Shown one piece after another: positions 1 to 5,169 of a stretch of DNA of 5,169 nucleotides. The notes below the pieces were generated by a model. It saw only the letters and a program-made list of their open reading frames with translations. It was not told the origin of the DNA and made no database searches. Positions within the stretch are counted from its first letter, which is position 1. Each line of letters begins with the position of its first letter. The translations under genes and the position numbers were made by a program. The stretch is taken from contig CAJWHX010000277.1 in NCBI GenBank assembly GCA_913040875.1, positions 1 through 5,169 on the forward strand, in the 5' to 3' direction. This DNA is from an uncultured Pseudomonadota bacterium. Its GTDB lineage: Bacteria; Myxococcota; UBA796.

Positions 1-8
1 AAAGCTAT

Positions 9-149
9 TTATTTTTCTAACGGAACAAGATCAAATAAATGAGCATTCATCCATAAATGAACAGCGACACTAGCTGCGTAACCAATTAGTATAGCCCATG
101 ACCATTTAAGATGCTCAAAAAATGTATATATACCTCTGGCTTGTCCCAT
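9..149 (-). CDS. C-terminal fragment of a membrane protein, probably NhaD-type Na+/H+ antiporter
   Basis: The last 46 codons of an open frame, ending in TAA at 9-11, read as the tail of an integral membrane protein. The fragment begins MGQARGIYTFFEHLKW, continues with one strong hydrophobic helix (about WAILIGYAASVAVHLW) and ends in a short polar tail, LVPLEK. The pattern MGQARG-x-YTFF-x-HLKW-x-x-A-x-x-x-GYAAS resembles, from memory, the C-terminal end of bacterial NhaD sodium/proton antiporters, which export Na+ across the inner membrane in exchange for protons. Upstream of position 149 the same frame reads low-complexity nonsense inside the methyltransferase gene, so homology stops there and the start and all other membrane helices are missing. 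GC over 1-127 is about 33% by hand count, well below the neighbouring gene. The membrane-protein call is firm; the NhaD assignment is moderate and could be another transporter family. Confidence 0.5.
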   Translation of the reverse strand: MGQARGIYTFFEHLKWSWAILIGYAASVAVHLWMNAHLFDLVPLEK

Positions 150-820
150 TTTACAAGGCTTTCCCAAATGTGGTAGTTGCCTAGGTACTTGTGCTGATTG
201 TAGGGCGGGTCTAAGTAGGCAACGTCCGCCGAAATTTTGGCAGAATTTATGAGGGCATCTCCGTGATGGGCTTTGCAAGTTCGAGAAATCGGTGCGTCGT
301 GGAGTACTGGCATGCGTAATGCTAGATCGTTAAAAGATCGACTGGCCCATTGTTTCAAGTAAGCCATTTGAATGCCACAGGTTGAGTCGACTCTGTCCGC
401 AGCTTCCATCAGTGAAACAAGCAGGATGGCTTTCCGTTCCCAATCCAAATTCTGTGCTTCCAACCAATCTCGCATGGCATCCACTTTTGCACCATTTTGA
501 GGCTGAAAGAATCGTGCCTCCTCGCAAAAATTTTTGGTAAAGTAGCCCGGTCTCGGTTCGACAGACGACATCTCTTTGAGTAGCTTGGAAACGTCAGGTG
601 TCTGCTGTGTTCGATTGGCCTGTACATAGCACGTCGCAAGAGCATAGGCATAGGTGTTGAGATCGTTGGAAAACACCTGATAGCCGGCACCTTTTAGGTG
701 GTGACCCACGCGAGATGTACCTGAAAAGAGGTCGACAACAGATCTTGTATTGGGGATGACAGACAGTACTTGCTCGATGGTGTCAAGGAGGGTGCGCTTG
801 GATCCCAAGTATTTGATCAC
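86..820 (-). CDS. D12-class DNA N6-adenine methyltransferase, C-terminally truncated
   Basis: This enzyme would transfer a methyl group from S-adenosylmethionine to adenine N6 in a specific DNA site. The order of motifs is that of the D12 (alpha) class: KYLGSKR near the N-terminus (residues 3-9, motif X), DLFSGTSRVG (30-39, motif I, SAM binding) with ND at 52-53, and catalytic DPPY at 204-207 followed by NQHKYLGNYHIWESLVKWDKPEVY. Genuine homology ends at about residue 231. The last 13 residues (IHFLSILNGHGLY) come from out-of-frame reading of a different gene, so the C-terminal part that normally follows WDKPEVY is absent. The start is GTG at 820, chosen because AGGAG lies 6 nt upstream (827-831) and the frame closes upstream without an ATG. 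It is divergent from the adenosine deaminase gene. No restriction endonuclease is visible, so it could be an orphan or part of a lost system. Recognition sequence cannot be read from the protein. As built, the product is probably inactive. Confidence 0.85.
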   Translation of the reverse strand: MIKYLGSKRTLLDTIEQVLSVIPNTRSVVDLFSGTSRVGHHLKGAGYQVFSNDLNTYAYALATCYVQANRTQQTPDVSKLLKEMSSVEPRPGYFTKNFCEEARFFQPQNGAKVDAMRDWLEAQNLDWERKAILLVSLMEAADRVDSTCGIQMAYLKQWASRSFNDLALRMPVLHDAPISRTCKAHHGDALINSAKISADVAYLDPPYNQHKYLGNYHIWESLVKWDKPEVYIHFLSILNGHGLY

Positions 821-826
821 GACAAA

Positions 827-831
827 CTCCT
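827..831 (-). promoter_or_regulatory. Ribosome binding site of the methyltransferase
   Basis: AGGAG on the minus strand lies 6 nt before the GTG codon at 820. It decides this non-ATG start, since no ATG lies between the upstream in-frame stop and the conserved KYLGSKR motif. Confidence 0.65.
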
Positions 832-843
832 GTGGTTTAACCC

Positions 844-871
844 TTGCAAATTTTGATCAATGTCATAGGAT
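844..871 (+). promoter_or_regulatory. Candidate sigma70 promoter for the adenosine deaminase gene
   Basis: A -35-like TTGCAA (844-849) and a -10-like TAGGAT (866-871) are separated by 16 bp, each matching the consensus at 4 of 6 positions. They lie in the divergent gap, 53 bp ahead of the GTG start at 924. A TTGATCAA palindrome (853-860) sits in the spacer. The call rests on consensus matching only. Confidence 0.35.
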
Positions 872-895
872 AGCGAACAAAGAGTCGTTTGTCGA
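867..895 (-). promoter_or_regulatory. Candidate sigma70 promoter for the methyltransferase gene
   Basis: On the minus strand TCGACA (895-890, 5 of 6 matches to the -35 consensus) is followed after exactly 17 bp by TATCCT (872-867, 4 of 6 matches to the -10 consensus). It lies 46 bp ahead of the GTG start at 820. Its -10 box overlaps the -10 box proposed for the plus-strand promoter, so the two polymerases would compete for one site if both predictions are right. Confidence 0.35.
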
Positions 896-914
896 TGTTT
901 TGTCTACTTCAGTG

Positions 915-918
915 GGAG
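915..918 (+). promoter_or_regulatory. Ribosome binding site of adenosine deaminase
   Basis: GGAG within GGGAGAG lies 5 nt before the GTG at 924. It supports that codon over the far upstream ATG at 750, which lies inside the divergent methyltransferase gene and would add 58 residues unlike the family. Confidence 0.55.
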
Positions 919-923
919 AGAAT

Positions 924-2150
924 GTGAACGTTTCAAAAAGTGTCTTGCGTCGTCTACCAAAAACCGATTTGCATCTTCATCTAGATGGATCGTTGAGGCT
1001 AGAAACACTGATTGAGCTCGCGAGAGAATATGAGATTGATTTGCCGGCATACACTCCGGAAGGTTTGAAGAAAACAGTCTTTAAACCACAGTACGCCGAT
1101 TTAGGAGAGTATTTGCAGGGCTTTCAATACACCTGCGGAGTAATGCAGACTACACAAGCTTTGCATAGAGTGGCCTATGAACTCGCTTGGGACAACATCA
1201 ACGAAGGTGTACGATACATCGAGGTCCGTTTTGCACCACTTCTTCACACCGTCAAAGGATTGGTGACAGAAGATATTCTTAAAGCAGTTTGTGCCGGATT
1301 GCAGCAAGCAGGAGATGAGTACAATGCAACCGAGCCAATTGTCTCCGGTGAGGAACCTCCATTTTATTTTGGAATCATCGCTTGTGCCATGCGGATGTTC
1401 AATGAGCACTTTCCTGGTTGGTACGGTGAGTTCTATCGAATGTTTAAGCAAACCAAGCGAAAGGATTTGTTCGAGTTGGCTTCTCTAGAGTTGGTGAAAG
1501 AGTGTGTGCGATGTCGCAATGAGTACAATTTGCCGATAGTCGGATTTGATCTGGCCGGTCAAGAAGATGGCTACCCCGCCAAATATCACAAGAAGGCGTT
1601 TGAATATGCCCATCAAAACTTTCTGCTCAAAACGGTCCACGCTGGGGAGGCTTTTGGTCCAGAGAGTATCTTTGAAGCGCTCAATATAGCGTATGCCGAT
1701 CGACTGGGACATGGGTATCACTTGTTTTCGCCAGATAAAATCAGAACGAATAAAGTTCGAACACAGGCCCAAAAGGAGGCCTATGTAGAATCGCTGATTC
1801 ACTATGTGTCCAATAGAAGACTCACCATAGAAGTCTGTATATCTTCAAATATGCAAACCAATCCAGAGATTCCTTCAGTCGCAGCACACCACTTTGGTAA
1901 AATGCTGGCTCACAAGATGTCGGTTTCTTTGTGTACAGACAATCGGTTGGTCTCCCATACAACCGTCACCGATGAGTATGCGCTTGCCTTGGAACACTTC
2001 GAGATTGATGCCAAGCAACTTAGAGATATCATCACCTACGGCTTTAAAAGATCCTTCTATGCGGGAACATATTTGGAAAAACGCCGATACATTCGTCAGT
2101 GCATCGATTATTTTGATCGGATTTGGGCCGAAGAGATGTCAGAGAAGTAG
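924..2150 (+). CDS. add: Adenosine deaminase (metal-dependent amidohydrolase)
   Basis: Hydrolyses adenosine or deoxyadenosine to inosine or deoxyinosine plus ammonia in purine salvage, in the cytoplasm. The 408-residue protein has the family's active site in order. The zinc ligands HLH are in TDLHLHLDGS (His17, His19). VHAGE follows, with zinc ligand His239 and catalytic Glu242. HGYH carries His263, and SLCTDNRL carries zinc ligand Asp339. The Asp that follows in mammalian ADA is Asn340 here; from memory, TDNRL variants are common in a bacterial subgroup, so this does not imply loss of activity. It is longer than the roughly 330-350 residues usual for the family, mostly from extra sequence in the middle (about residues 135-180, including GEEPPFYFG and FNEHFPGWYGEFYRMF) and around residues 268-285. 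The GTG start at 924 places the LPKTDLHLH motif near the N-terminus, as expected. An acetyltransferase gene follows 35 bp downstream, probably cotranscribed. A related aminohydrolase acting on another purine compound is the main alternative. Confidence 0.88.
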   Translation: MNVSKSVLRRLPKTDLHLHLDGSLRLETLIELAREYEIDLPAYTPEGLKKTVFKPQYADLGEYLQGFQYTCGVMQTTQALHRVAYELAWDNINEGVRYIEVRFAPLLHTVKGLVTEDILKAVCAGLQQAGDEYNATEPIVSGEEPPFYFGIIACAMRMFNEHFPGWYGEFYRMFKQTKRKDLFELASLELVKECVRCRNEYNLPIVGFDLAGQEDGYPAKYHKKAFEYAHQNFLLKTVHAGEAFGPESIFEALNIAYADRLGHGYHLFSPDKIRTNKVRTQAQKEAYVESLIHYVSNRRLTIEVCISSNMQTNPEIPSVAAHHFGKMLAHKMSVSLCTDNRLVSHTTVTDEYALALEHFEIDAKQLRDIITYGFKRSFYAGTYLEKRRYIRQCIDYFDRIWAEEMSEK

Positions 2151-2160
2151 AACAATCAAT

Positions 2161-2181
2161 AGTGCATGGAGTGCATGGAGT
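2161..2181 (+). repeat. 9-bp tandem repeat (2.3 copies) ahead of the acetyltransferase gene
   Basis: The unit AGTGCATGG occurs twice in a row and continues for three more bases. Each copy supplies a GGAG core (2168-2171 and 2177-2180). The second GGAG lies 5 nt before the ATG at 2186, so the repeat forms the ribosome binding site of the acetyltransferase. The repeat itself is directly visible; its role is inferred. Confidence 0.7.
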
Positions 2182-2185
2182 AATG

Positions 2186-2728
2186 ATGCGATTGGAAATC
2201 GATACAGAGGCATACCTTCGACTGTTGGTAAAGAGGGACGCAGAGCGCATATTTCAGTTGGTAGAGCAGAACCGATCGTATTTGTCTGAGTGGCTTCCTT
2301 GGGTACCCAGCACAAAAGCAGTGGAAGACACACAGGGATTCTTAGAGATAGTAGAAGCGAATCATACCTCAAAGAAGGCTGTGCATTGTGGAATAATAGT
2401 ACAAGATCAACTAGTGGGTTTGATTGGTTTACGGTTCAGTGAGGGAGACTATGTCGCCAATATAGGGTACTGGTTGAGTGAACATGTTTCAGGACAAGGA
2501 TTGATGACCCGTTCTGTGCAGCAGTTGTGCCGGTATGGGTTTGACCAGTTGCATTTAGAACGCATAGAAATTCGTGCAGCCACCAGCAATCCAAGTAGTT
2601 GGAGTATTGCAGAAAGACTGGGGTTTACTCGAGAAGGGATTCTTCGACGATGTGAGCGGGTTTCGAATGGATTCTTTGACCACTACATGTACAGTTTGAT
2701 TCGTACAGATGATGTAGATTGGCGATAG
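2186..2728 (+). CDS. GNAT-family N-acetyltransferase, RimJ/RimL type
   Basis: Transfers acetyl from acetyl-CoA to an amine, in this subfamily typically the N-terminal amino group of a ribosomal or other protein. The 180-residue length is normal for a single GNAT domain. Visible family features are LVEQNRSYLSEWLPWV (residues 25-40), VGLIGLR (77-83) and NIGYWLSEHVSGQGLMTRS (92-110), where SGQGLM is the acetyl-CoA pyrophosphate loop. ERIEIRAATSNPSSWSIAERLGF (125-147) follows, with the Asn and Ser of the CoA-proximal segment, then a C-terminal strand DHYMYSLI. These fit the RimL/YdaF-like branch (Acetyltransf_3). Tandem ATGs lie at 2183 and 2186; the second is favoured because GGAG (2177-2180) lies 5 nt upstream of it. 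A longer frame from 2123 would overlap the deaminase and add 21 residues unlike the family. It sits 35 bp after the deaminase gene. The actual substrate cannot be deduced; small-molecule or antibiotic acetylation is possible but has no support here. Confidence 0.85.
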   Translation: MRLEIDTEAYLRLLVKRDAERIFQLVEQNRSYLSEWLPWVPSTKAVEDTQGFLEIVEANHTSKKAVHCGIIVQDQLVGLIGLRFSEGDYVANIGYWLSEHVSGQGLMTRSVQQLCRYGFDQLHLERIEIRAATSNPSSWSIAERLGFTREGILRRCERVSNGFFDHYMYSLIRTDDVDWR

Positions 2729-2731
2729 AGG

Positions 2732-4252
2732 TTACTTACCACCAAATAGCTTAGACCAAAATCCGCCCTTCTTTTCCTCTTTCGCGTTGCCACCTTTACC
2801 ACCTTTCTTGGCACCAGGCTCTTGTCCACGGAGACGTTTCAGTTCCCGTTGTGCATCACTGTTGGATGGTTTGATTTTGAGTGCACGAGTGATGGCTCGC
2901 ATCGCTTTGTCTTTATTGCCATTTTCACGATGGGCTTTGCCAAGGAGTACCCAAGCAGAGTCCAATTTGACCTCTTGATCTTCGTTGGCTTTTGTGACTT
3001 CAATGATCATTTCTAACCCTTCTTGAGCCGTCTCTTGGTTGGAACCTTTGTTTTGAATAAAGGTTGTGTATCCAAAATAAGCCTTAAACTCTAGGGAGTT
3101 AGGATCGTTTGTGTGGGCTTCTTTGAAGAAATCATGGGCGCGTCCAACTTGTCCTTGTTGAAAGAGTCGCTCACCTGTTTTGAAAGCCTCTTCAGCTTTC
3201 CACATGGCTTGCAGCTGTTGCATGGCTGCTTCCTCATCAGAGGCTTTTCCATAGATGACGACATCGATGTATTTTTGACGTTCAGTGTCATCGCTCAGGA
3301 CGTCATGCGCTTCACGAACTTTATCAAATAGGTTGGTGGCCCGTGAAATGACGTCTTCACCAGCCGTACTAAATTTATCGGGGTGCAGTTTCTTCGATAG
3401 TTCAAAATAGGCTTTTCTAAAGTCATCTACCGTATCTGTATGTGACACGCCCAATATTTCAAAGTGATTCGTAGAGGTATTGATGTGAGACTCTAGTTCA
3501 TCGAGTGAGTTCATCTGCTCTGTAGATATCGACTGGATTTCCACGACTGGTTCTGCAGTTTCTTCTTCCTCTTCTACAACCGGCTCAGGTTCCTCAATGA
3601 TCTCATCTTCTTTGGCCACTTCTTCAGCGAGTACTTCATCCAAGTTGAACCCCAATAAATCAGAGAGTTTCTCCTGTGCATTTTCGTCCACTTCAAAGAG
3701 TTCGAGCGTTTGTAGTGTCCACAGAGCAGCCCAGCCAAGGTGATCAGGAAGACCCATGTTGGATATTGTGACCGGAGATCGCAGATTGCCCTTCAAGGTT
3801 GCCATAAAATTCTGTAGGTCCTGTTGATTGCTTTCCATCGGCTCGATTAGTTTTGGCCGCAACTGTTCCATCTCTGAGCGAATCTCCGCTACGCCTTCTT
3901 CGTTGCCTTCCAAGAATGCAGCAAACCCATAGACAAAAGCATCCATGGTGGGCAATGAACCAGAAGGGGTTTTACTGGAACTCTTGAGAGCCACTTCTTC
4001 TGCCTGAAACCCTTTGAGCACTCGCATTTCGGCTTGAAGAGCTGGGATATCAGTGGTGAGGACGTCTGGGTGACTTTCTTTCACGGCGTCTGTTTGCTCT
4101 GTCTTTAAGTTGGATTTGGTCAGCACAAGCTGCCCTTCTACAAAATAAAAGAGCCACTTTTTCTTACCACTTTTGCATTCGATAATGTGAGAGGACTGTT
4201 CTTTTACAGTGGTGAGGTAGTGATCCAAAAATGTGGTGTCAAATGATTCCAT
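2732..4252 (-). CDS. PATAN/DUF4388-like, J-domain and TPR protein
   Basis: A 506-residue soluble multidomain protein. Residues about 2-75 resemble the PATAN/DUF4388 fold (KKWLFYFVEGQLVLTKSN matches its usual 'fdGxivxAxsn' strand), and a helical segment at 165-190 (LPDHLGWAALWTLQTLELFEV) resembles the region following it in such proteins. A strongly acidic linker (about 206-240, runs of E) leads to a J-domain at about 262-330: HFEILGVSHTDTVDDFRKAYFELSKKLHPDKF, with the essential HPD at 290-292. The J-domain would stimulate the ATPase of a DnaK-type chaperone. Two or three TPR-like helical pairs follow (about 352-390 and 425-462), then a Gly/Lys-rich tail ending GGFWSKLFGGK. The DnaJ zinc-finger and substrate domains are absent, so this is a class III J-protein that recruits Hsp70 to a particular client. 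ATG at 4252 is preferred over TTG at 4279, which has no ribosome binding site; GGATGG precedes the ATG weakly. Client and exact role are unknown; polarity, motility or regulatory scaffolding is possible. Confidence 0.8.
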   Translation of the reverse strand: MESFDTTFLDHYLTTVKEQSSHIIECKSGKKKWLFYFVEGQLVLTKSNLKTEQTDAVKESHPDVLTTDIPALQAEMRVLKGFQAEEVALKSSSKTPSGSLPTMDAFVYGFAAFLEGNEEGVAEIRSEMEQLRPKLIEPMESNQQDLQNFMATLKGNLRSPVTISNMGLPDHLGWAALWTLQTLELFEVDENAQEKLSDLLGFNLDEVLAEEVAKEDEIIEEPEPVVEEEEETAEPVVEIQSISTEQMNSLDELESHINTSTNHFEILGVSHTDTVDDFRKAYFELSKKLHPDKFSTAGEDVISRATNLFDKVREAHDVLSDDTERQKYIDVVIYGKASDEEAAMQQLQAMWKAEEAFKTGERLFQQGQVGRAHDFFKEAHTNDPNSLEFKAYFGYTTFIQNKGSNQETAQEGLEMIIEVTKANEDQEVKLDSAWVLLGKAHRENGNKDKAMRAITRALKIKPSNSDAQRELKRLRGQEPGAKKGGKGGNAKEEKKGGFWSKLFGGK

Positions 4253-4288
4253 GGTCCATCCAATCGGGTTGTGTATCAAGTTGCGTGT

Positions 4289-4309
4289 GTGTCAATATCG
4301 CCGTGTCAA
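4289..4309 (-). repeat. Direct repeat of TTGACAC ahead of the J-domain gene
   Basis: The heptamer TTGACAC occurs twice on the minus strand (4309-4303 and 4295-4289), with starts 14 bp apart. Each contains a perfect -35 hexamer (TTGACA), but I find no good -10 box at 16-18 bp from either, so they may be a regulator site, a degenerate promoter or chance. They lie within 60 bp upstream of the ATG at 4252. Confidence 0.3.
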
Positions 4310-4331
4310 AAATGTAGCATGTTCTTCTACA
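4308..4331 (-). terminator. Weak intrinsic-terminator-like hairpin after 3-hydroxybutyryl-CoA dehydrogenase
   Basis: On the minus strand TGTAG (4331-4327) pairs with CTACA (4317-4313) across a 9-nt loop and is followed by five T residues (4312-4308). Two further A-T pairs can form beyond a T-T mismatch. The stem is short and AT-rich, so termination would be partial at best. It begins about 10 bp after the stop codon of the dehydrogenase. Confidence 0.35.
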
Positions 4332-4341
4332 ATTGATCGAC

Positions 4342-5169
4342 CTACCAACGGTAAAAACCTTCTCGACTTTTTTTACCCAGTTTTCCTTGTTCCACCAAAG
4401 ATTTCAACAATCGAGGTGGTTCAAACGCGGGATTTTGTAATTGTTCTGCCAGATACGTCCCGATGTTCATACGCACATCCAATCCAACGAGGTCAGTTAG
4501 TTTCAACGGGCCGATAGGATGTTTGTACCCGAGTACCATTGCGGTGTCGATATCTTCAGCAGAGGCAACGCCTTCTTCCAGCATACGAATGGCTTCCATC
4601 CCCAAAGCGATCCCCAGTCTTGACGTCGCAAACCCCGGGGCATTTTTTACCAAGATGCTCGTTTTTCCAATACTCTTTGCAAAATCCTCAGTGGCGCCAA
4701 TGACATCGTTGCCCGTGAGATTTGGAGCGTAGACAATCTCCAACAGCTGCATGATGTGAACTGGATTGAAGAAGTGCATGCCAATCACTCTCGAAGCATC
4801 GGATGTGCTCTCGGCGAGTTCTGCGATGGATAATGATGAAGTATTTGTACCGATGATGCAGTGTTCAGGGGTGTGTTCATCAATGGTGTTCAAAAGGGAT
4901 TTTTTCAGTTCCATGATCTCAGGAACCGCTTCAATCACCATATCGGCATCGGCAATCGATCCAATTAAATCTTGAGAAAGCGACAATCCAGCAAGCGCGC
5001 GTTCTTGAATGTCGGTACTGACTTTGCCCTTTTCGACACCTTTCGCAAGATTGAGCACGATCTGTTGGTGCGCCTTCTTTAGCGTATCTTCTGAGATATC
5101 GTTCAAAATGGTTGTATATCCAGCCATCGCGCACACTTGAGCAATTCCGCGTCCCATGGTTCCGGCACC
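4342..5169 (-). CDS. 3-hydroxybutyryl-CoA dehydrogenase, 5' end cut by the sequence edge
   Basis: NAD(P)-dependent oxidation of 3-hydroxyacyl-CoA to 3-oxoacyl-CoA (or the reverse), used in fatty-acid breakdown, butyrate-type metabolism or polyhydroxybutyrate-related routes. The frame stays open to the right edge and begins GAGTMGRGIAQ, which is the GxGxxG loop of the Rossmann domain, so only about ten N-terminal residues are missing. The Asp in LNDIS, after the second beta strand, suggests NAD preference. The catalytic region is complete: GTNTSSLSI (substrate-binding Ser), then GMHFFNPVHIMQLLEIV with the catalytic His and partner Glu, and VKNAPGFATSR with the conserved Asn. The C-terminal domain has GYKHPIGPLKLTDLVGLD and ends GKKSREGFYRW, as usual for the family. 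The visible 275 residues plus the missing start give the normal length of about 285. The single-domain form lacking an enoyl-CoA hydratase fusion fits Hbd/PaaH rather than FadB. The J-domain gene follows after 89 bp on the same strand. Confidence 0.9.
   Translation of the reverse strand, partial: GAGTMGRGIAQVCAMAGYTTILNDISEDTLKKAHQQIVLNLAKGVEKGKVSTDIQERALAGLSLSQDLIGSIADADMVIEAVPEIMELKKSLLNTIDEHTPEHCIIGTNTSSLSIAELAESTSDASRVIGMHFFNPVHIMQLLEIVYAPNLTGNDVIGATEDFAKSIGKTSILVKNAPGFATSRLGIALGMEAIRMLEEGVASAEDIDTAMVLGYKHPIGPLKLTDLVGLDVRMNIGTYLAEQLQNPAFEPPRLLKSLVEQGKLGKKSREGFYRW

Noticed and set aside
150..278. Extending the membrane-protein fragment upstream to a start at 278 as an 89-residue gene
   Set aside because: Residues encoded above position 149 are Arg/Pro/Cys-rich and lie out of frame inside the conserved DPPY region of the methyltransferase, so they are a shadow of that gene.
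750..923. ATG at 750 as the start of adenosine deaminase
   Set aside because: It would add 58 residues that are antisense to the methyltransferase N-terminus. The GTG at 924 has a ribosome binding site and puts the TDLHLHLDGS motif at the usual distance from the N-terminus.
1101..1451. Minus-strand open frame of 116 codons inside adenosine deaminase
   Set aside because: It is antisense to a clearly conserved gene, has no recognisable motif and has no ribosome binding site that I can support.
1485..1802. Minus-strand open frame of 105 codons inside adenosine deaminase
   Set aside because: It overlaps the catalytic HAGE and HGYH region on the other strand and has the composition expected of a shadow frame.
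1894..2289. Plus-strand open frame of 131 codons spanning the deaminase end and acetyltransferase start
   Set aside because: It runs out of frame through two conserved coding ends and shows no family features.
3560..3600. Low-complexity stretch of TTC/CTC repeats as a possible repeat element
   Set aside because: It is simply the codons of the Glu-rich acidic linker (residues about 220-235) of the J-domain protein read from the other strand.
4253..4279. TTG at 4279 as the start of the J-domain protein
   Set aside because: There is no ribosome binding site ahead of it. The nine extra residues (from IHNPIGWT) look like translated leader, and the ATG at 4252 fits better.
4233..4517. Plus-strand open frame of 94 codons across the 89-bp gap and the dehydrogenase C-terminus
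   Set aside because: Most of it is antisense to the conserved end of the dehydrogenase, and it has no recognisable domain.
1..5169. A defence system or mobile element built around the methyltransferase
   Set aside because: No restriction enzyme, integrase, transposase, inverted terminal repeats or CRISPR array is visible. The neighbouring genes are ordinary metabolic or housekeeping types.

Overview
This 5,169-base stretch looks like a whole short contig: the gene at its right edge is cut off by the sequence end, and a gene at its left edge breaks off inside the window. It is ordinary bacterial DNA with densely packed genes and GTG starts. The J-domain protein with a PATAN/DUF4388-like N-terminus and a Gly/Lys-rich tail ending in FWSKLFGGK suggests a Myxococcota, Bdellovibrionota or other former deltaproteobacterial lineage. 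That placement is an inference from protein architecture; there is no rRNA or marker gene to confirm it.

Layout from left to right. Positions 9-149 (minus) encode the last 46 residues of a membrane protein, most like the C-terminus of an NhaD-type Na+/H+ antiporter. It runs directly into a D12-class DNA adenine methyltransferase (86-820, minus), which keeps its N-terminal motifs and DPPY but loses its C-terminus at about position 128. The two reading frames overlap across the join and the GC content drops sharply there, so this is either a recombination scar or a chimeric assembly join. A 103-bp divergent promoter region (821-923) separates the methyltransferase from an adenosine deaminase gene (924-2150, plus). 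That gene is followed after 35 bp by a RimJ/RimL-type GNAT acetyltransferase (2186-2728, plus), probably in the same transcript.

The right half is on the minus strand. A 3-hydroxybutyryl-CoA dehydrogenase gene (4342 to the right edge, lacking only its first residues) precedes a 506-residue PATAN/J-domain/TPR protein (2732-4252). The 89-bp gap between them contains a weak terminator-like hairpin and a direct repeat. The acetyltransferase and J-domain genes converge with only 3 bp between their stop codons.

The genes do not form one pathway: they cover purine salvage, protein N-acetylation, DNA methylation, acyl-CoA metabolism and chaperone/scaffold work. I see no CRISPR array, insertion sequence, tRNA, rRNA or defence island, and no convincing new system. 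The items most worth checking are the methyltransferase/antiporter join and the domain architecture of the J-domain protein. No stretch longer than about 110 bases lacks a gene.
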